A DNA stretch of 35,260 nucleotides from positions 1 to 35,260 of the forward strand of contig CAINHP010000068.1 in assembly GCA_903848905.1 (NCBI GenBank). The letters run 5' to 3'. A program made the translations under genes and the position numbers. Each line of letters starts with the position of its first letter. The stretch's first letter is position 1. Of this stretch, positions 1 through 8,379 are shown one piece after another. The notes under the pieces were generated by a model. That model ran no database searches, was not told the DNA's origin, and saw only the letters and a list, made by a program, of their open reading frames with translations. Source of the DNA: an uncultured Pseudomonadota bacterium. Its GTDB lineage: Bacteria > Pseudomonadota > Gammaproteobacteria > Methylococcales > Methylomonadaceae.

Positions 1-1
1 C

Positions 2-37
2 GATGTTGATTACAAAAAAATGCTGCGCTACCGATAA
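2..37 (+). CDS. possible C-terminal tail of an upstream gene (partial)
   Basis: An open frame runs from the window edge to a TAA stop at 35-37 and encodes the last 11 residues DVDYKKMLRYR. The mix of charged and aromatic residues looks protein-like, and the frame has the same orientation as the genes that follow. It is too short to identify and could be chance. The remaining bases up to 163 would then be the leader of the chemoreceptor gene. Confidence 0.25.
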   Translation, partial: DVDYKKMLRYR

Positions 38-54
38 CAGAACATAAAGCCTAT

Positions 55-60
55 TATAAT
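55..60 (+). promoter_or_regulatory. candidate -10 box upstream of the chemoreceptor gene
   Basis: A perfect TATAAT hexamer lies about 100 bases before the chemoreceptor start. No convincing -35 box is found 16-18 bases upstream, so this is only a candidate. It would give a leader of about 95 bases containing the inverted repeat at 80-97. Confidence 0.25.
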
Positions 61-79
61 GGTCATATTAAATTTATAG

Positions 80-97
80 CGTGTTAAAGTGAACACG
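80..97 (+). repeat. short inverted repeat in the chemoreceptor leader
   Basis: CGTGTT and AACACG are perfect 6-base inverted arms separated by 6 bases. The element lies between the candidate -10 box and the start codon, so it could be an operator half-site pair or a small leader hairpin. No T-tract follows, so it is not a terminator. Confidence 0.3.
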
Positions 98-163
98 AAT
101 TAAAATTTATTTATGTCTACTAATTGAAATTTTATAGATTTTAACCCTTAACTGTGAATTAAC

Positions 164-2857
164 ATGCTTACGAATCAAGAATATGTCCTTACCGATACGG
201 ATTTGATCGTTTCTAAAACAGATTTAAAAGGTATCATCACCTATGCGAATGATGATTTAGTTCGCATAGGCGGCCATACAAAAAGTGAGTTGATTAATGC
301 TCCCCACAGCATTTTACGCCACCCTGATATGCCTAAAGATGTCTTTGCTGATTTATGGAAAACGCTTCAATCGGGACGCTCTTGGACGGGCGTGATTAAA
401 AATAGCATAAAACATGGCGGCTTTTATTGGGTCCGAGCGAATATTATGCCGGTTTTTGAAAATAGCCAAATTATTGGTTATTTATCAGTTCGCACAAAAG
501 CCTCTACAGAAGAAATTTCACAAGCGACTGCTTTGTATCAAAAAATTCAAAGTGGCAAAAGTCGCATTAAACTTGATGGTGGGGAAGTCATCCATCCCGG
601 TTTCACTCAATTCTTCGTTCGACAATTCAATCATGCTTCAATTAAAACCAAATTACATACATTAGTTTTCACTTCGTTGATTCTTTTCGCAACCATTGCT
701 ATTTATAGTAATGTTGTTCTTAAAAACCTTCAAACGTTTTCACAAGAAAACATGGAAAATATTGAAATACATGCCAAAGGAGTCAATATATCAAGAACTA
801 TTGAGGTGGAATATGAAGACCAAATCCAAGAATTCAAAAATGCCTTATTGCGTGGTCAAGATCCTGCCATGTTTGTCAAATCCGTTAACGCATTTGACGA
901 AAGAGGAAAAAAAATCACAGACAACTTAATCGTACTTACCAATTTAATGCGTGACATGCCTGAAAAAGAAATTTTAGATTTAACTGATAATGCACTGAAA
1001 AATCATCATGATTTAATGGTGAAATATCACGCTGCACTCAATCTATATCAAACTGACAATATTCACAGTATTTTCGTTGTCGATAACCTAATGAAAAACG
1101 TAGATACCGACTTTGTTCAAAACATAGATGAAATAGTTGATTTTCATCAAAACCAAATTGATAAGCATATTCGTGAAAACCAACTACTTTCAACGCATGT
1201 GATGACGCAGTTTCACAACTATATTATTAGCATTGGTGTAGTTGCTGCAATGCTCTATCTGATATGGTCAACGTTTACATTACTGAGTATTTTGCGCCCA
1301 ATCAAACGCGCAACAGAGATGCTTGAGCAAGTATCAGAAGGAAACTACATTCCCGTTAACGAATTCTCTAAAAATGAACTTGGCAGTATTATGCAAGGCA
1401 TTAAGATGATTGGTATTAAATTTGGTTTTGAAGCCGCTGAAGACCAACGCTCAGCAAGGGAGATGCTTCGAATTAAACAAGCGCTTGATGAAGTACGTAT
1501 GCCCGTGACACTTGCAAATAGTCGCCGTGAATTGGTTTACATGAATGTCGCTGCTAAAATGTTATGGACAGAAATGAGTGATGAATTATTAAAACGCATT
1601 CCCAATTTCTCAATCGAAGGGATGTTTGGTCAGCGAATTTCAACGTACTTAGAAACGCAAGAAGATCAAAATACCTTTAGCGAACAAAGTAAAGATCCCA
1701 AAATTATGTATATTAATTTAGGTGGGAAAAAACTGCGTTTAACCGTCATTTCCGTTTACGACGAGCAAAATAATTACGTCGGTCGGGCGACACAGTGGAA
1801 AAACATTACCGTCGAATCAGCCATGGAAAATCAAATTTCCAAAATCGTCGAAGATGCCATTAGCGGAAATTTTAGAAATCGCGTGCGAGTAGACGCTAAG
1901 GGTGGTTTTTTCAAAGATCTCGCAGAAGGACTCAATATACTTCTAGAAACTTGTGAAAAAAGTTATGGTGATATTGCCGATGTATTTAACGCGCTTGCAC
2001 AAGGCAATTTAAATAAAAAAATCACCACGCAATACACAGGTGATTTTGAAAATATTAAAAATAATGCCAATAACACCGTTCAAAAATTAACCGAAATTGT
2101 CGAACTAATTAAAAACATTACCGATAGCCTCAGCTCCAGCTCAAAAGAAATTGCGGCCAGCAATCATGATTTATCAAATCGTACCACCTCACAAGCTGGC
2201 GCATTGGAAGAAACAGCAGCGAGTATGCATGAATTAAATTCAACCGTTCAAGCGAATACAGAAAATGCAAATTATGCCAATACGTTCGTAGTAAACACGT
2301 CAGATATTGCAACAAAAGGCGTTAAAGTCATTACACGAGTTGTAGATACAATGCAGGAGATACATGAGTCATCGCGAAAAGTCGTCGATATTATTTCAGT
2401 TATTGATAGCATTTCATTCCAAACCAATATATTAGCCTTAAATGCAGCCGTTGAGGCCGCGCGAGCAGGCGAACAAGGTAGAGGCTTTGCGGTGGTTGCG
2501 AGTGAAGTACGTAGTTTGGCGCAACGAGCCGCTACAGCCGCAGGTGAAATAAAATTATTAATTAACGATTCTGTTGACAAAATTGAGGATGGCAGTAAAT
2601 TAGTGCTTGATGCGGGTCATACCATGGAAGAAATCGTTACTTCTATTCGCACTGTGACGCAAATGATTGCGGATATTTCTATTGCTTCTGATGAACAAAG
2701 TACCGGCATTGGACAAGCCAATAATGCTATTTTAGAAATGGAAGAAATGACTCAGCAAAACGCAACATTAGTGAAACAATCAGCAGCCACAGCTATTAAC
2801 TTAAAAGATCAAGCAATTGCACTCGCAAACGCCGTTGATTACTTTAAGATTAACTAA
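164..2857 (+). CDS. methyl-accepting chemotaxis protein with two PAS domains
   Basis: Membrane chemoreceptor of 897 residues that should signal to CheA/CheW. Residues 10-115 form an Aer-type PAS domain (TDLKGIITYAND, HPDMP, WTGVIKN, YWVRANIMPV), which in relatives binds FAD and senses redox state or oxygen. TM1 is about 163-185, followed by a mostly helical periplasmic segment of about 165 residues, then TM2 at about 353-376 and a HAMP domain at 377-425. A second PAS-like domain covers 435-555, then a second HAMP-like linker (556-650) and the signalling coiled coil (650-880). The hairpin tip at about 743-780 is nearly canonical (FQTNILALNAAVEAARAGEQ). Helix length and tip resemble the 36H class. 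There is no C-terminal CheR/CheB-binding pentapeptide; it ends DYFKIN. No che genes are nearby. The start ATG lacks a clear ribosome site, but the PAS domain begins correctly from it. Confidence 0.93.
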   Translation: MLTNQEYVLTDTDLIVSKTDLKGIITYANDDLVRIGGHTKSELINAPHSILRHPDMPKDVFADLWKTLQSGRSWTGVIKNSIKHGGFYWVRANIMPVFENSQIIGYLSVRTKASTEEISQATALYQKIQSGKSRIKLDGGEVIHPGFTQFFVRQFNHASIKTKLHTLVFTSLILFATIAIYSNVVLKNLQTFSQENMENIEIHAKGVNISRTIEVEYEDQIQEFKNALLRGQDPAMFVKSVNAFDERGKKITDNLIVLTNLMRDMPEKEILDLTDNALKNHHDLMVKYHAALNLYQTDNIHSIFVVDNLMKNVDTDFVQNIDEIVDFHQNQIDKHIRENQLLSTHVMTQFHNYIISIGVVAAMLYLIWSTFTLLSILRPIKRATEMLEQVSEGNYIPVNEFSKNELGSIMQGIKMIGIKFGFEAAEDQRSAREMLRIKQALDEVRMPVTLANSRRELVYMNVAAKMLWTEMSDELLKRIPNFSIEGMFGQRISTYLETQEDQNTFSEQSKDPKIMYINLGGKKLRLTVISVYDEQNNYVGRATQWKNITVESAMENQISKIVEDAISGNFRNRVRVDAKGGFFKDLAEGLNILLETCEKSYGDIADVFNALAQGNLNKKITTQYTGDFENIKNNANNTVQKLTEIVELIKNITDSLSSSSKEIAASNHDLSNRTTSQAGALEETAASMHELNSTVQANTENANYANTFVVNTSDIATKGVKVITRVVDTMQEIHESSRKVVDIISVIDSISFQTNILALNAAVEAARAGEQGRGFAVVASEVRSLAQRAATAAGEIKLLINDSVDKIEDGSKLVLDAGHTMEEIVTSIRTVTQMIADISIASDEQSTGIGQANNAILEMEEMTQQNATLVKQSAATAINLKDQAIALANAVDYFKIN

Positions 2858-2863
2858 TTCTCT

Positions 2864-3532
2864 ATGCGAGCCATGATTTTAGCTGCTGGGCGTGGTGAGC
2901 GAATGATGCCACTCACGCAACACACGCCAAAACCGCTTTTATTGGCCGCCGGAAAATCGCTAATTGAACGAATTATTGAGCGTTTAGTCTCAGCGAAAAT
3001 TACCGAAATTGTAATCAATCACGCTTACCTAGGTAAACAAATTGAAGACACTCTAGGAGACGGATCAAAATTTGGAGCAACCATTTGCTATTCTCCTGAG
3101 GGTGAAAAAGGACTTGAAACGGCAGGAGGAATCATTCACGCTTTGCCTTTATTGGGCGAAAAACCGTTTTTAGTCGTCAACGCAGATATTGCCACCGATT
3201 TTCAATTTGAACATTTACATGAAAAATCAATTGATTTAGCGCACCTAATCTTAGTGGCTAACCCGGCACATCATCCTCAAGGGGATTTTCATTTAAATCC
3301 TGACAATACTCTCTGCTCAAACGAAAGTAATTGCTTAACGTTCAGTGGGATTGGACTTTATTCCCCACAATTATTTCAACAAGCACCTAAAAACAGCACA
3401 AAACTCGCCCCTATCCTACGCGAAGCCATGTTAAAAGGTCATGTAACAGGCGAATATTTTGAAGGGTTATGGATGGATATTGGAACGCCTTCTCGACTAG
3501 AAATCCTTGAAAAGCATCTTCTTTCCAAATAA
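2864..3532 (+). CDS. murU: N-acetylmuramate-1-phosphate uridylyltransferase MurU
   Basis: Predicted to make UDP-MurNAc from MurNAc-1-phosphate in the cell-wall recycling pathway that bypasses de novo (fosfomycin-sensitive) synthesis. The 222 residues start with the nucleotidyltransferase signature MILAAGRGERM-x-PLT and contain PKPL, EIVINHAYLGKQIED, YSPEGE and the metal-binding region VVNADIATDF. The C-terminal WMDIGTPSRLE matches the MurU family. Length is normal (about 220-225). A small difference is the extra residue in GLETAGG compared with the usual LETGGG. Only 6 bases separate it from the chemoreceptor stop and no ribosome site is visible, so translation may be coupled. The usual partner kinase AmgK is not in the window. 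A general NDP-sugar pyrophosphorylase is the alternative, but the match to MurU is good along its whole length. Confidence 0.88.
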   Translation: MRAMILAAGRGERMMPLTQHTPKPLLLAAGKSLIERIIERLVSAKITEIVINHAYLGKQIEDTLGDGSKFGATICYSPEGEKGLETAGGIIHALPLLGEKPFLVVNADIATDFQFEHLHEKSIDLAHLILVANPAHHPQGDFHLNPDNTLCSNESNCLTFSGIGLYSPQLFQQAPKNSTKLAPILREAMLKGHVTGEYFEGLWMDIGTPSRLEILEKHLLSK

Positions 3533-3655
3533 TAAGGGCATGAAGTGTTTTGTAAACTCGCGTCATTTCACATTTCCTTCTATACTAAAGGGTGAATTTC
3601 CTAGAGTTTCGGTTCCAAATCACTTTTTTACTATAAAAATAATAAGGAAGCAAAA

Positions 3656-4063
3656 ATGAAAAAATCAAAATGGCACGCAATCGGGCTGATCTCCCTTTTA
3701 GTCGCAACCAACAGTTATGCTATTGATCATAGTATGCATACTGGCAATAGTGGCTCAAGTAGCGGTATGGCTTGCGTAAAAGCCCAGTTATCTAAATTTG
3801 AACCTGAACATTTAGCGACGGTTTCACCCGAGTCTGAATTTTCATTCTTAGCTTTTAATGTACAAAAACCAGAGCAAATTGAAGTCACTATTAAATCACA
3901 AGTGGTTCCGCTAATAATTGAACCTAAAGGCGATTTCTTTCGCGTCATAGGTAAATTACCACTCGAATTACGTGATACAACCGCACGAATCAACATCAAG
4001 GTTATTGCGAAAAATGAAAAGTGTAATGCTGAAGCAGGTTGGTTAGTCACCATTACCCCATGA
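3656..4063 (+). CDS. small exported protein of unknown function
   Basis: 135 residues with a clear signal peptide (MKKSKWHAIGLISLLVATNS, cleavage after SYA at about 22). The mature N-terminus is short and flexible and carries His and Met (IDHSMHTG, then Gly/Ser), which may bind a metal such as copper; this is inference. Two cysteines (40 and 123) could form a periplasmic disulfide. The rest looks like a compact beta-sandwich, with alternating hydrophobic strands such as IEVTIKSQVVPLII and ARINIKVIA. A strong ribosome site (AAGGAAG, 3644-3650) lies 5 bases before the ATG. It ends 4 bases before rlmJ and probably shares its transcript. I do not recognise a named family. Confidence 0.8.
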   Translation: MKKSKWHAIGLISLLVATNSYAIDHSMHTGNSGSSSGMACVKAQLSKFEPEHLATVSPESEFSFLAFNVQKPEQIEVTIKSQVVPLIIEPKGDFFRVIGKLPLELRDTTARINIKVIAKNEKCNAEAGWLVTITP

Positions 4064-4067
4064 TGCT

Positions 4068-4913
4068 ATGTTAAGTTATCGTCACGCTTTTCATGCTGGA
4101 AATTTCGCGGATGTGCTAAAACACATTGTGTTACTTGAAATCCTTACCTATTTAACACAAAAAGAAAAACCTTTCTGCGTGATTGATACACACGCTGGCG
4201 GTGGAAAATACGAATTAGACGGCGATTACGCCTCAAAAAATCGTGAATTTGATAGCGGTATTAGCCAATTATGGCAGCGTGACGACTTGCCCGTTTCAGT
4301 TGCAAATTATGTCTCCATGCAAAAACGCTTCAATTCAAATGGTCAACTGACTCGTTATGCAGGCTCACCCTTACTAATTAAGCAACTTTTGCGTCCTCAT
4401 GACAAACTGCACCTATTTGAACTACATTCGACTGAAATAGCCGCATTAAAACTCAATATGAAGCATGATAAACGTATAGTTATTAATCATTCAGACGGAT
4501 TAAAAGACAGTTTTGGGCTGCTTCCTCCTGTGGAGAGGCGAGGAATGGTATTAATAGATCCTTCTTACGAAATGAAAAGTGATTATGACCAAGTGGTCAA
4601 AACACTTACGCAAATGCACAAACGATTTTCTACAGGCACTTATGTACTTTGGTATCCCGTCATTGAAAGAGAACGTAATCAAGCGCTTGAAAAAGCATTG
4701 ATAAAGACTGGCCTATCCAATATACAGCTCTTTGAACTGGGGACCGTTTTAGATGGATCTAAGCGAGGAATGACAGCGAGCGGCATGATTGTTATCAATC
4801 CGCCTTGGAATTTGGCTCAAACAATGCACACGACGCTGCCGTGGCTTGCAAAATTTTTAGGCGAAAACGGTCAAGGAACCTTTCGTTTTGAAACACTAGC
4901 AACAGAAAAATAG
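4068..4913 (+). CDS. rlmJ: 23S rRNA (adenine2030-N6)-methyltransferase RlmJ
   Basis: Cytoplasmic SAM-dependent enzyme that methylates N6 of A2030 in 23S rRNA. The N-terminus MLSYRHAFHAGNFADVLKH is diagnostic for RlmJ and fixes the start 4 bases after the preceding stop. The SAM-binding motif I region is VIDTHAGGGKYEL (38-50). Catalytic motif IV is DPSYE at 164-168, where the E. coli enzyme has DPPYE; one proline is serine. The later signatures LWYPV and GMTASGMIVINPPW are intact. The 281 residues match the family. It converges on ftsX with only 4 bases between the two stop codons and no terminator between them. Confidence 0.95.
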   Translation: MLSYRHAFHAGNFADVLKHIVLLEILTYLTQKEKPFCVIDTHAGGGKYELDGDYASKNREFDSGISQLWQRDDLPVSVANYVSMQKRFNSNGQLTRYAGSPLLIKQLLRPHDKLHLFELHSTEIAALKLNMKHDKRIVINHSDGLKDSFGLLPPVERRGMVLIDPSYEMKSDYDQVVKTLTQMHKRFSTGTYVLWYPVIERERNQALEKALIKTGLSNIQLFELGTVLDGSKRGMTASGMIVINPPWNLAQTMHTTLPWLAKFLGENGQGTFRFETLATEK

Positions 4914-4917
4914 GTGC

Positions 4918-5937
4918 TTAACTCTTGAGTTGTTGTAGCTGTATCTGCACAACAACCCAAGACCCCACAATGCCTAGCATAGATGACACAAAAATCAATG
5001 CTAGCGTTTCAAAAAAACCCATGAATAATAGATGGAAACTGCTGTTATAGAGCATAGATAGTTTCTCAACAGACTGTTTTAGAATCAACATCATAATAGT
5101 GACGATAAACCAAGCGTTAATTCCTGAGAAAAAACCGATCCAAAAACCACTATATAAAAATGGGCGTTGAACAAAACTATTCGTAGCACCAACAAGTTTC
5201 GCAATGATAATTTCATCTCGACGTGTATGAAATTCCAAGCGAATTGTATTCCCTGTAATCACTAACACAGCCAAACTTAATAAAATTCCCATCAAAATCA
5301 TGGCGCATTGGGATACTTCAATCATCGTTTGCAACCGTTTTACCCAATGCAAATCCAGTTGAGCAAAATCAACTTCAGCGGCTTGTTTAAAATTCCCCAC
5401 CAATGTTTCGATATTCTGCCCTTCTTCCAACGAATTTTTGGGTATCACTTGCAGTACGATTGGCAATGGGTTTTTTTCTAATGCTCGAACTGCGTCACCA
5501 AACCCACTGAAGTCCTCGAACTCTTTAAGTGCTTGCTCTTTCGTAATCACTTTTACCATTTGGACACTTGGGTCAAGCTTAATGCCATTCGCTAAACGAT
5601 TTGCACTCGCAAGTGAAACGTCATCATGTAAAAATAGCGAAATCTGATTGCTGCTTTCGAGATCAACGGTGAGTTGCTTCGTATTCATAATCAATAGATA
5701 AAAACCGCATGCGAGCGAAATGGAAATTGACAATACAATAACCGTTAACAGCGCATTGAGACGCGATGCAACAAGGCGACCTAGACTTGAAAATAACGCT
5801 TGAGCATGCTGATCTCGATAGGCATATAATTTTTCGACAAACGTGCCCCCCGTTTTTGAGGTTTGTTTAGGATTTCTTTTCGCCTCGATGATACTGTTGT
5901 GATTATTTCTAGGCTTGTGCTTGTTCTTATGCTTCAT
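4918..5937 (-). CDS. ftsX: cell division ABC transporter subunit FtsX
   Basis: Integral membrane partner of FtsE. In the divisome the FtsEX complex regulates peptidoglycan hydrolases through the periplasmic loop of FtsX. The 339 residues include a basic cytosolic N-terminus (about 55 residues), TM1 at about 62-85, a large periplasmic domain (to about 210) and three more helices, with the cytoplasmic coupling segment FHTRRDEIIIAKLVGAT. An in-frame stop just upstream rules out a longer form from this frame. The gap to ftsE is 75 bases, while the pair usually overlaps. In that gap an ATGA overlap with the ftsE stop opens only a six-codon frame. No strong ribosome site precedes the ATG. It is the last gene of the run that starts with SURF1. 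Confidence 0.93.
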   Translation of the reverse strand: MKHKNKHKPRNNHNSIIEAKRNPKQTSKTGGTFVEKLYAYRDQHAQALFSSLGRLVASRLNALLTVIVLSISISLACGFYLLIMNTKQLTVDLESSNQISLFLHDDVSLASANRLANGIKLDPSVQMVKVITKEQALKEFEDFSGFGDAVRALEKNPLPIVLQVIPKNSLEEGQNIETLVGNFKQAAEVDFAQLDLHWVKRLQTMIEVSQCAMILMGILLSLAVLVITGNTIRLEFHTRRDEIIIAKLVGATNSFVQRPFLYSGFWIGFFSGINAWFIVTIMMLILKQSVEKLSMLYNSSFHLLFMGFFETLALIFVSSMLGIVGSWVVVQIQLQQLKS

Positions 5938-6012
5938 AATTTTATTGACTCAATGAACTACATTTTCTAAATTTGATGAATGTTAAACAGTACATTTAAT
6001 TAGTGACTTTAC

Positions 6013-6675
6013 TCATTTCCCACCTGCCACTAAATTGCCATGATCTAATCTCAACACCCGATGATTTAGCGTTGAAATGAGTGAAATATCATGCGTTGCA
6101 ATCAATACTGTTACACCGACATTTTGGAACTGTTCAAATAAGTGCATAATTTCTGCAGATAATTCGGGATCTAAATTTCCAGTTGGCTCATCAGCTAAAA
6201 TAATTAAAGGCTTATGCACTACCGCCCTTGCAATACCTACACGCTGTTGCTCACCTCCAGATAATGTCAATGGAAGTTTTCTCTCTTTACCAAGCAATCC
6301 CACTTTGCTAAGTGCCGCACGAACTAGGCCGTTAATTTCTTTAGCGCTGTACCCCATAATGACTAAAGGTAACGCCACATTATCAAAGACAGTACGATCA
6401 TTAAGTAATTTGTAATCCTGAAAAATTAACCCCATTTCTCGACGTATATAGGGTATTTGACTTGATCGAATATGGCTTAAATCTTTTTTATTAAACATGA
6501 TTTTTCCACGATTACCCCGCTCAATCATGGCAATCAATTTAAACAATGTACTCTTACCCGCTCCAGAATGCCCCGTTAAAAAAGCAATTTCTCCTTTTGT
6601 TAAACGGAAACTCACATTGCGAAGCACATCGCCTACTTCTTGGTAACGCATACTTACATTGTCAAATTCCAACAT
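6013..6675 (-). CDS. ftsE: cell division ATP-binding protein FtsE
   Basis: Cytoplasmic ATPase of the FtsEX complex. All ABC motifs are intact: Walker A GHSGAGKS (35-42), Q-loop IFQDYK, signature LSGGEQQR (138-145), Walker B IILADEP (158-164), D-loop GNLDP and switch His in ATHD (about 195). The 220 residues are the usual FtsE length. It starts 5 bases after the ftsY stop, so the conserved ftsY-ftsE-ftsX order is kept even though the 5' part of ftsY has been replaced. LolD/MacB-type ATPases are similar, but the neighbours decide for FtsE. Confidence 0.95.
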   Translation of the reverse strand: MLEFDNVSMRYQEVGDVLRNVSFRLTKGEIAFLTGHSGAGKSTLFKLIAMIERGNRGKIMFNKKDLSHIRSSQIPYIRREMGLIFQDYKLLNDRTVFDNVALPLVIMGYSAKEINGLVRAALSKVGLLGKERKLPLTLSGGEQQRVGIARAVVHKPLIILADEPTGNLDPELSAEIMHLFEQFQNVGVTVLIATHDISLISTLNHRVLRLDHGNLVAGGK

Positions 6676-6680
6676 AATGT

Positions 6681-8372
6681 TTAGTCTTTAATAAATAGAG
6701 CATTAACGAAATTTTCAGCATCAAAATCTTGCAAATCTTCAATGCCTTCTCCAATCCCAATAAAACGAATCGGAATGCCAAATTGTTTTGCTAGCGCAAA
6801 AATAACACCACCTTTTGCAGTACCGTCCAATTTTGTTAAGGTTAACCCTGTCAATGTTACCGCTTCATTGAACAATTTGGCCTGAGAAATCGCATTCTGT
6901 CCAGTACCAGCATCCAATACTAATAAAACCTCATGTGGCGCGGTATCATCGAGTTTTGCCATGATACGTTTTACTTTTTTGAGTTCTTCCATCAAATTGG
7001 ACTTAGTTTGCAATCGACCAGCTGTATCTGCAATTAACACATCAATATTTTTAGCTTGTGCCGATTGAATTGCATCAAAAATAACTGAGGCGGAGTCTGC
7101 TCCCGTATGTTGCGCAACCACGTGAATTTCATTGCGATCTCCCCATGCTTGAAGTTGTTCAACTGCTGCAGCTCTAAATGTATCCCCAGCCGCAAGCATC
7201 ACGCTATGTCCTTGCGATTTTAAACGATTGGCTAATTTACCAATAGTGGTCGTTTTACCTGCGCCATTTACGCCAACGACTAAAATAACAAAAGGCTTAT
7301 CCTGTTTTGGAATACTAAGATTAATATCACATGGCTTTAAAATATCAATCAAAGCCTCTTTTAAAGCCTGTTCTAATACATCACGATCATTTAATTCCAC
7401 TCGACTGAGTTGCTCAGATAAACAAGTTATAATTGCCGCGCTTGCTTCAACACCAACGTCAGCCATCAACAAATTCGCTTCAATATCAGCTAATAAATTT
7501 TCACTACTTGATTTGGATAATATACTGCCTAAACCGTTTCGTGTACGTTGTAATTGTGATTTTAACCGGCCATATAGTGAATCCGTCTCTTTCGTAATGG
7601 GTTCAATCGTTTGTGTATCAACATCTTGCGTCGCGCTTTCTGATTCTAAAATTGGAAAATCATATTTGCTATAAAAATGGATAGCAATCAATGGCAAAAT
7701 AAGCAGTGTTGCTAATCCTCCATGAATCACAGCCATCCACCAAGGCAAATTAAGTTTAATAGTAAGGATGCTTAAACTGATTTGTAAAAATAAAATGGTA
7801 CTTAACCATACACCAGCCTTACGCAATGTATGCGAAGGTGCCGATGTTGCTTGAAAAATGACACCACTCACCACTATAAAACATATCAATGCCACGGCAC
7901 GGTGCAGCCACGCCAGTGTAATTTGAGCGTCATAAGCAACAGTGCCGCTATAATGATTTTGCACACCATAAAATAAGTTTAGAGCACCATCATAATTTAA
8001 TGATGGCAACCAGGTGCCATTACATTGTGGAAAGCCACGACAAGCAAGTGCAGCATGATTTGCAGCGGTCCAATCACCTAAAAAAAGCTGAATTAAAATA
8101 ACAACTAAGGCAACGCTAACTAATAAACGACTTTGTGGTTGCTTAGCTAGAATAACGCGGTCATCCAAACGTAAATAAAGAGCAAATAACAAGGCAAAAA
8201 GGGTACTTCCCAAAAATAATGCACTGCTGACAAAAATGGGCATCGTTTGTATCATTAATCGATGAACGACATTAAATTCGCCCAAATCCAACTGTGATAA
8301 ACGTATTCCCGTCTCAATAACAAGGGAAACAAACACTAAAACGGCGCTCAAACCAGCTATTTTTCTAAACAT
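6681..8372 (-). CDS. ftsY: CtaA (heme A synthase)-like membrane domain fused to SRP receptor FtsY
   Basis: A 563-residue fusion. Residues 1-237 carry six predicted helices (about 5-24, 40-68, 83-101, 151-173, 186-206, 209-233) and match the second half of heme A synthase: a loop with ACRGFPQCNG (Cys111/Cys117), His157 in WLHRAVAL and His217 in AVIHGGLATLL. The first half is shortened: VVHR (His37) remains, but the usual Glu three residues before it is Asn34, the first loop cysteines are absent and two helices are missing. Residues 238-265 are an acidic linker. Residues 266-563 are a complete FtsY NG domain: P-loop GVNGAGKTTT (367-376), DTFRAAA (397-403), DTAGR (449-453), TKLD (513-516) and GIGEGIEDL. 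It should dock SRP-ribosome complexes at the membrane, with the CtaA part replacing the normal FtsY A domain. It lies 7 bases after the Sco-like gene and 5 before ftsE. No in-frame ATG, GTG or TTG was found near the junction for an independent FtsY start. Confidence 0.93.
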   Translation of the reverse strand: MFRKIAGLSAVLVFVSLVIETGIRLSQLDLGEFNVVHRLMIQTMPIFVSSALFLGSTLFALLFALYLRLDDRVILAKQPQSRLLVSVALVVILIQLFLGDWTAANHAALACRGFPQCNGTWLPSLNYDGALNLFYGVQNHYSGTVAYDAQITLAWLHRAVALICFIVVSGVIFQATSAPSHTLRKAGVWLSTILFLQISLSILTIKLNLPWWMAVIHGGLATLLILPLIAIHFYSKYDFPILESESATQDVDTQTIEPITKETDSLYGRLKSQLQRTRNGLGSILSKSSSENLLADIEANLLMADVGVEASAAIITCLSEQLSRVELNDRDVLEQALKEALIDILKPCDINLSIPKQDKPFVILVVGVNGAGKTTTIGKLANRLKSQGHSVMLAAGDTFRAAAVEQLQAWGDRNEIHVVAQHTGADSASVIFDAIQSAQAKNIDVLIADTAGRLQTKSNLMEELKKVKRIMAKLDDTAPHEVLLVLDAGTGQNAISQAKLFNEAVTLTGLTLTKLDGTAKGGVIFALAKQFGIPIRFIGIGEGIEDLQDFDAENFVNALFIKD

Positions 8373-8379
8373 GTTTTAA

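Noticed and set aside
3550-3586. TTGTAA and TATACT as a promoter for the gene at 3656
   Set aside because: The spacer is 25 bases, too long for sigma-70, and no better -35 is present; TATACT alone is not enough.
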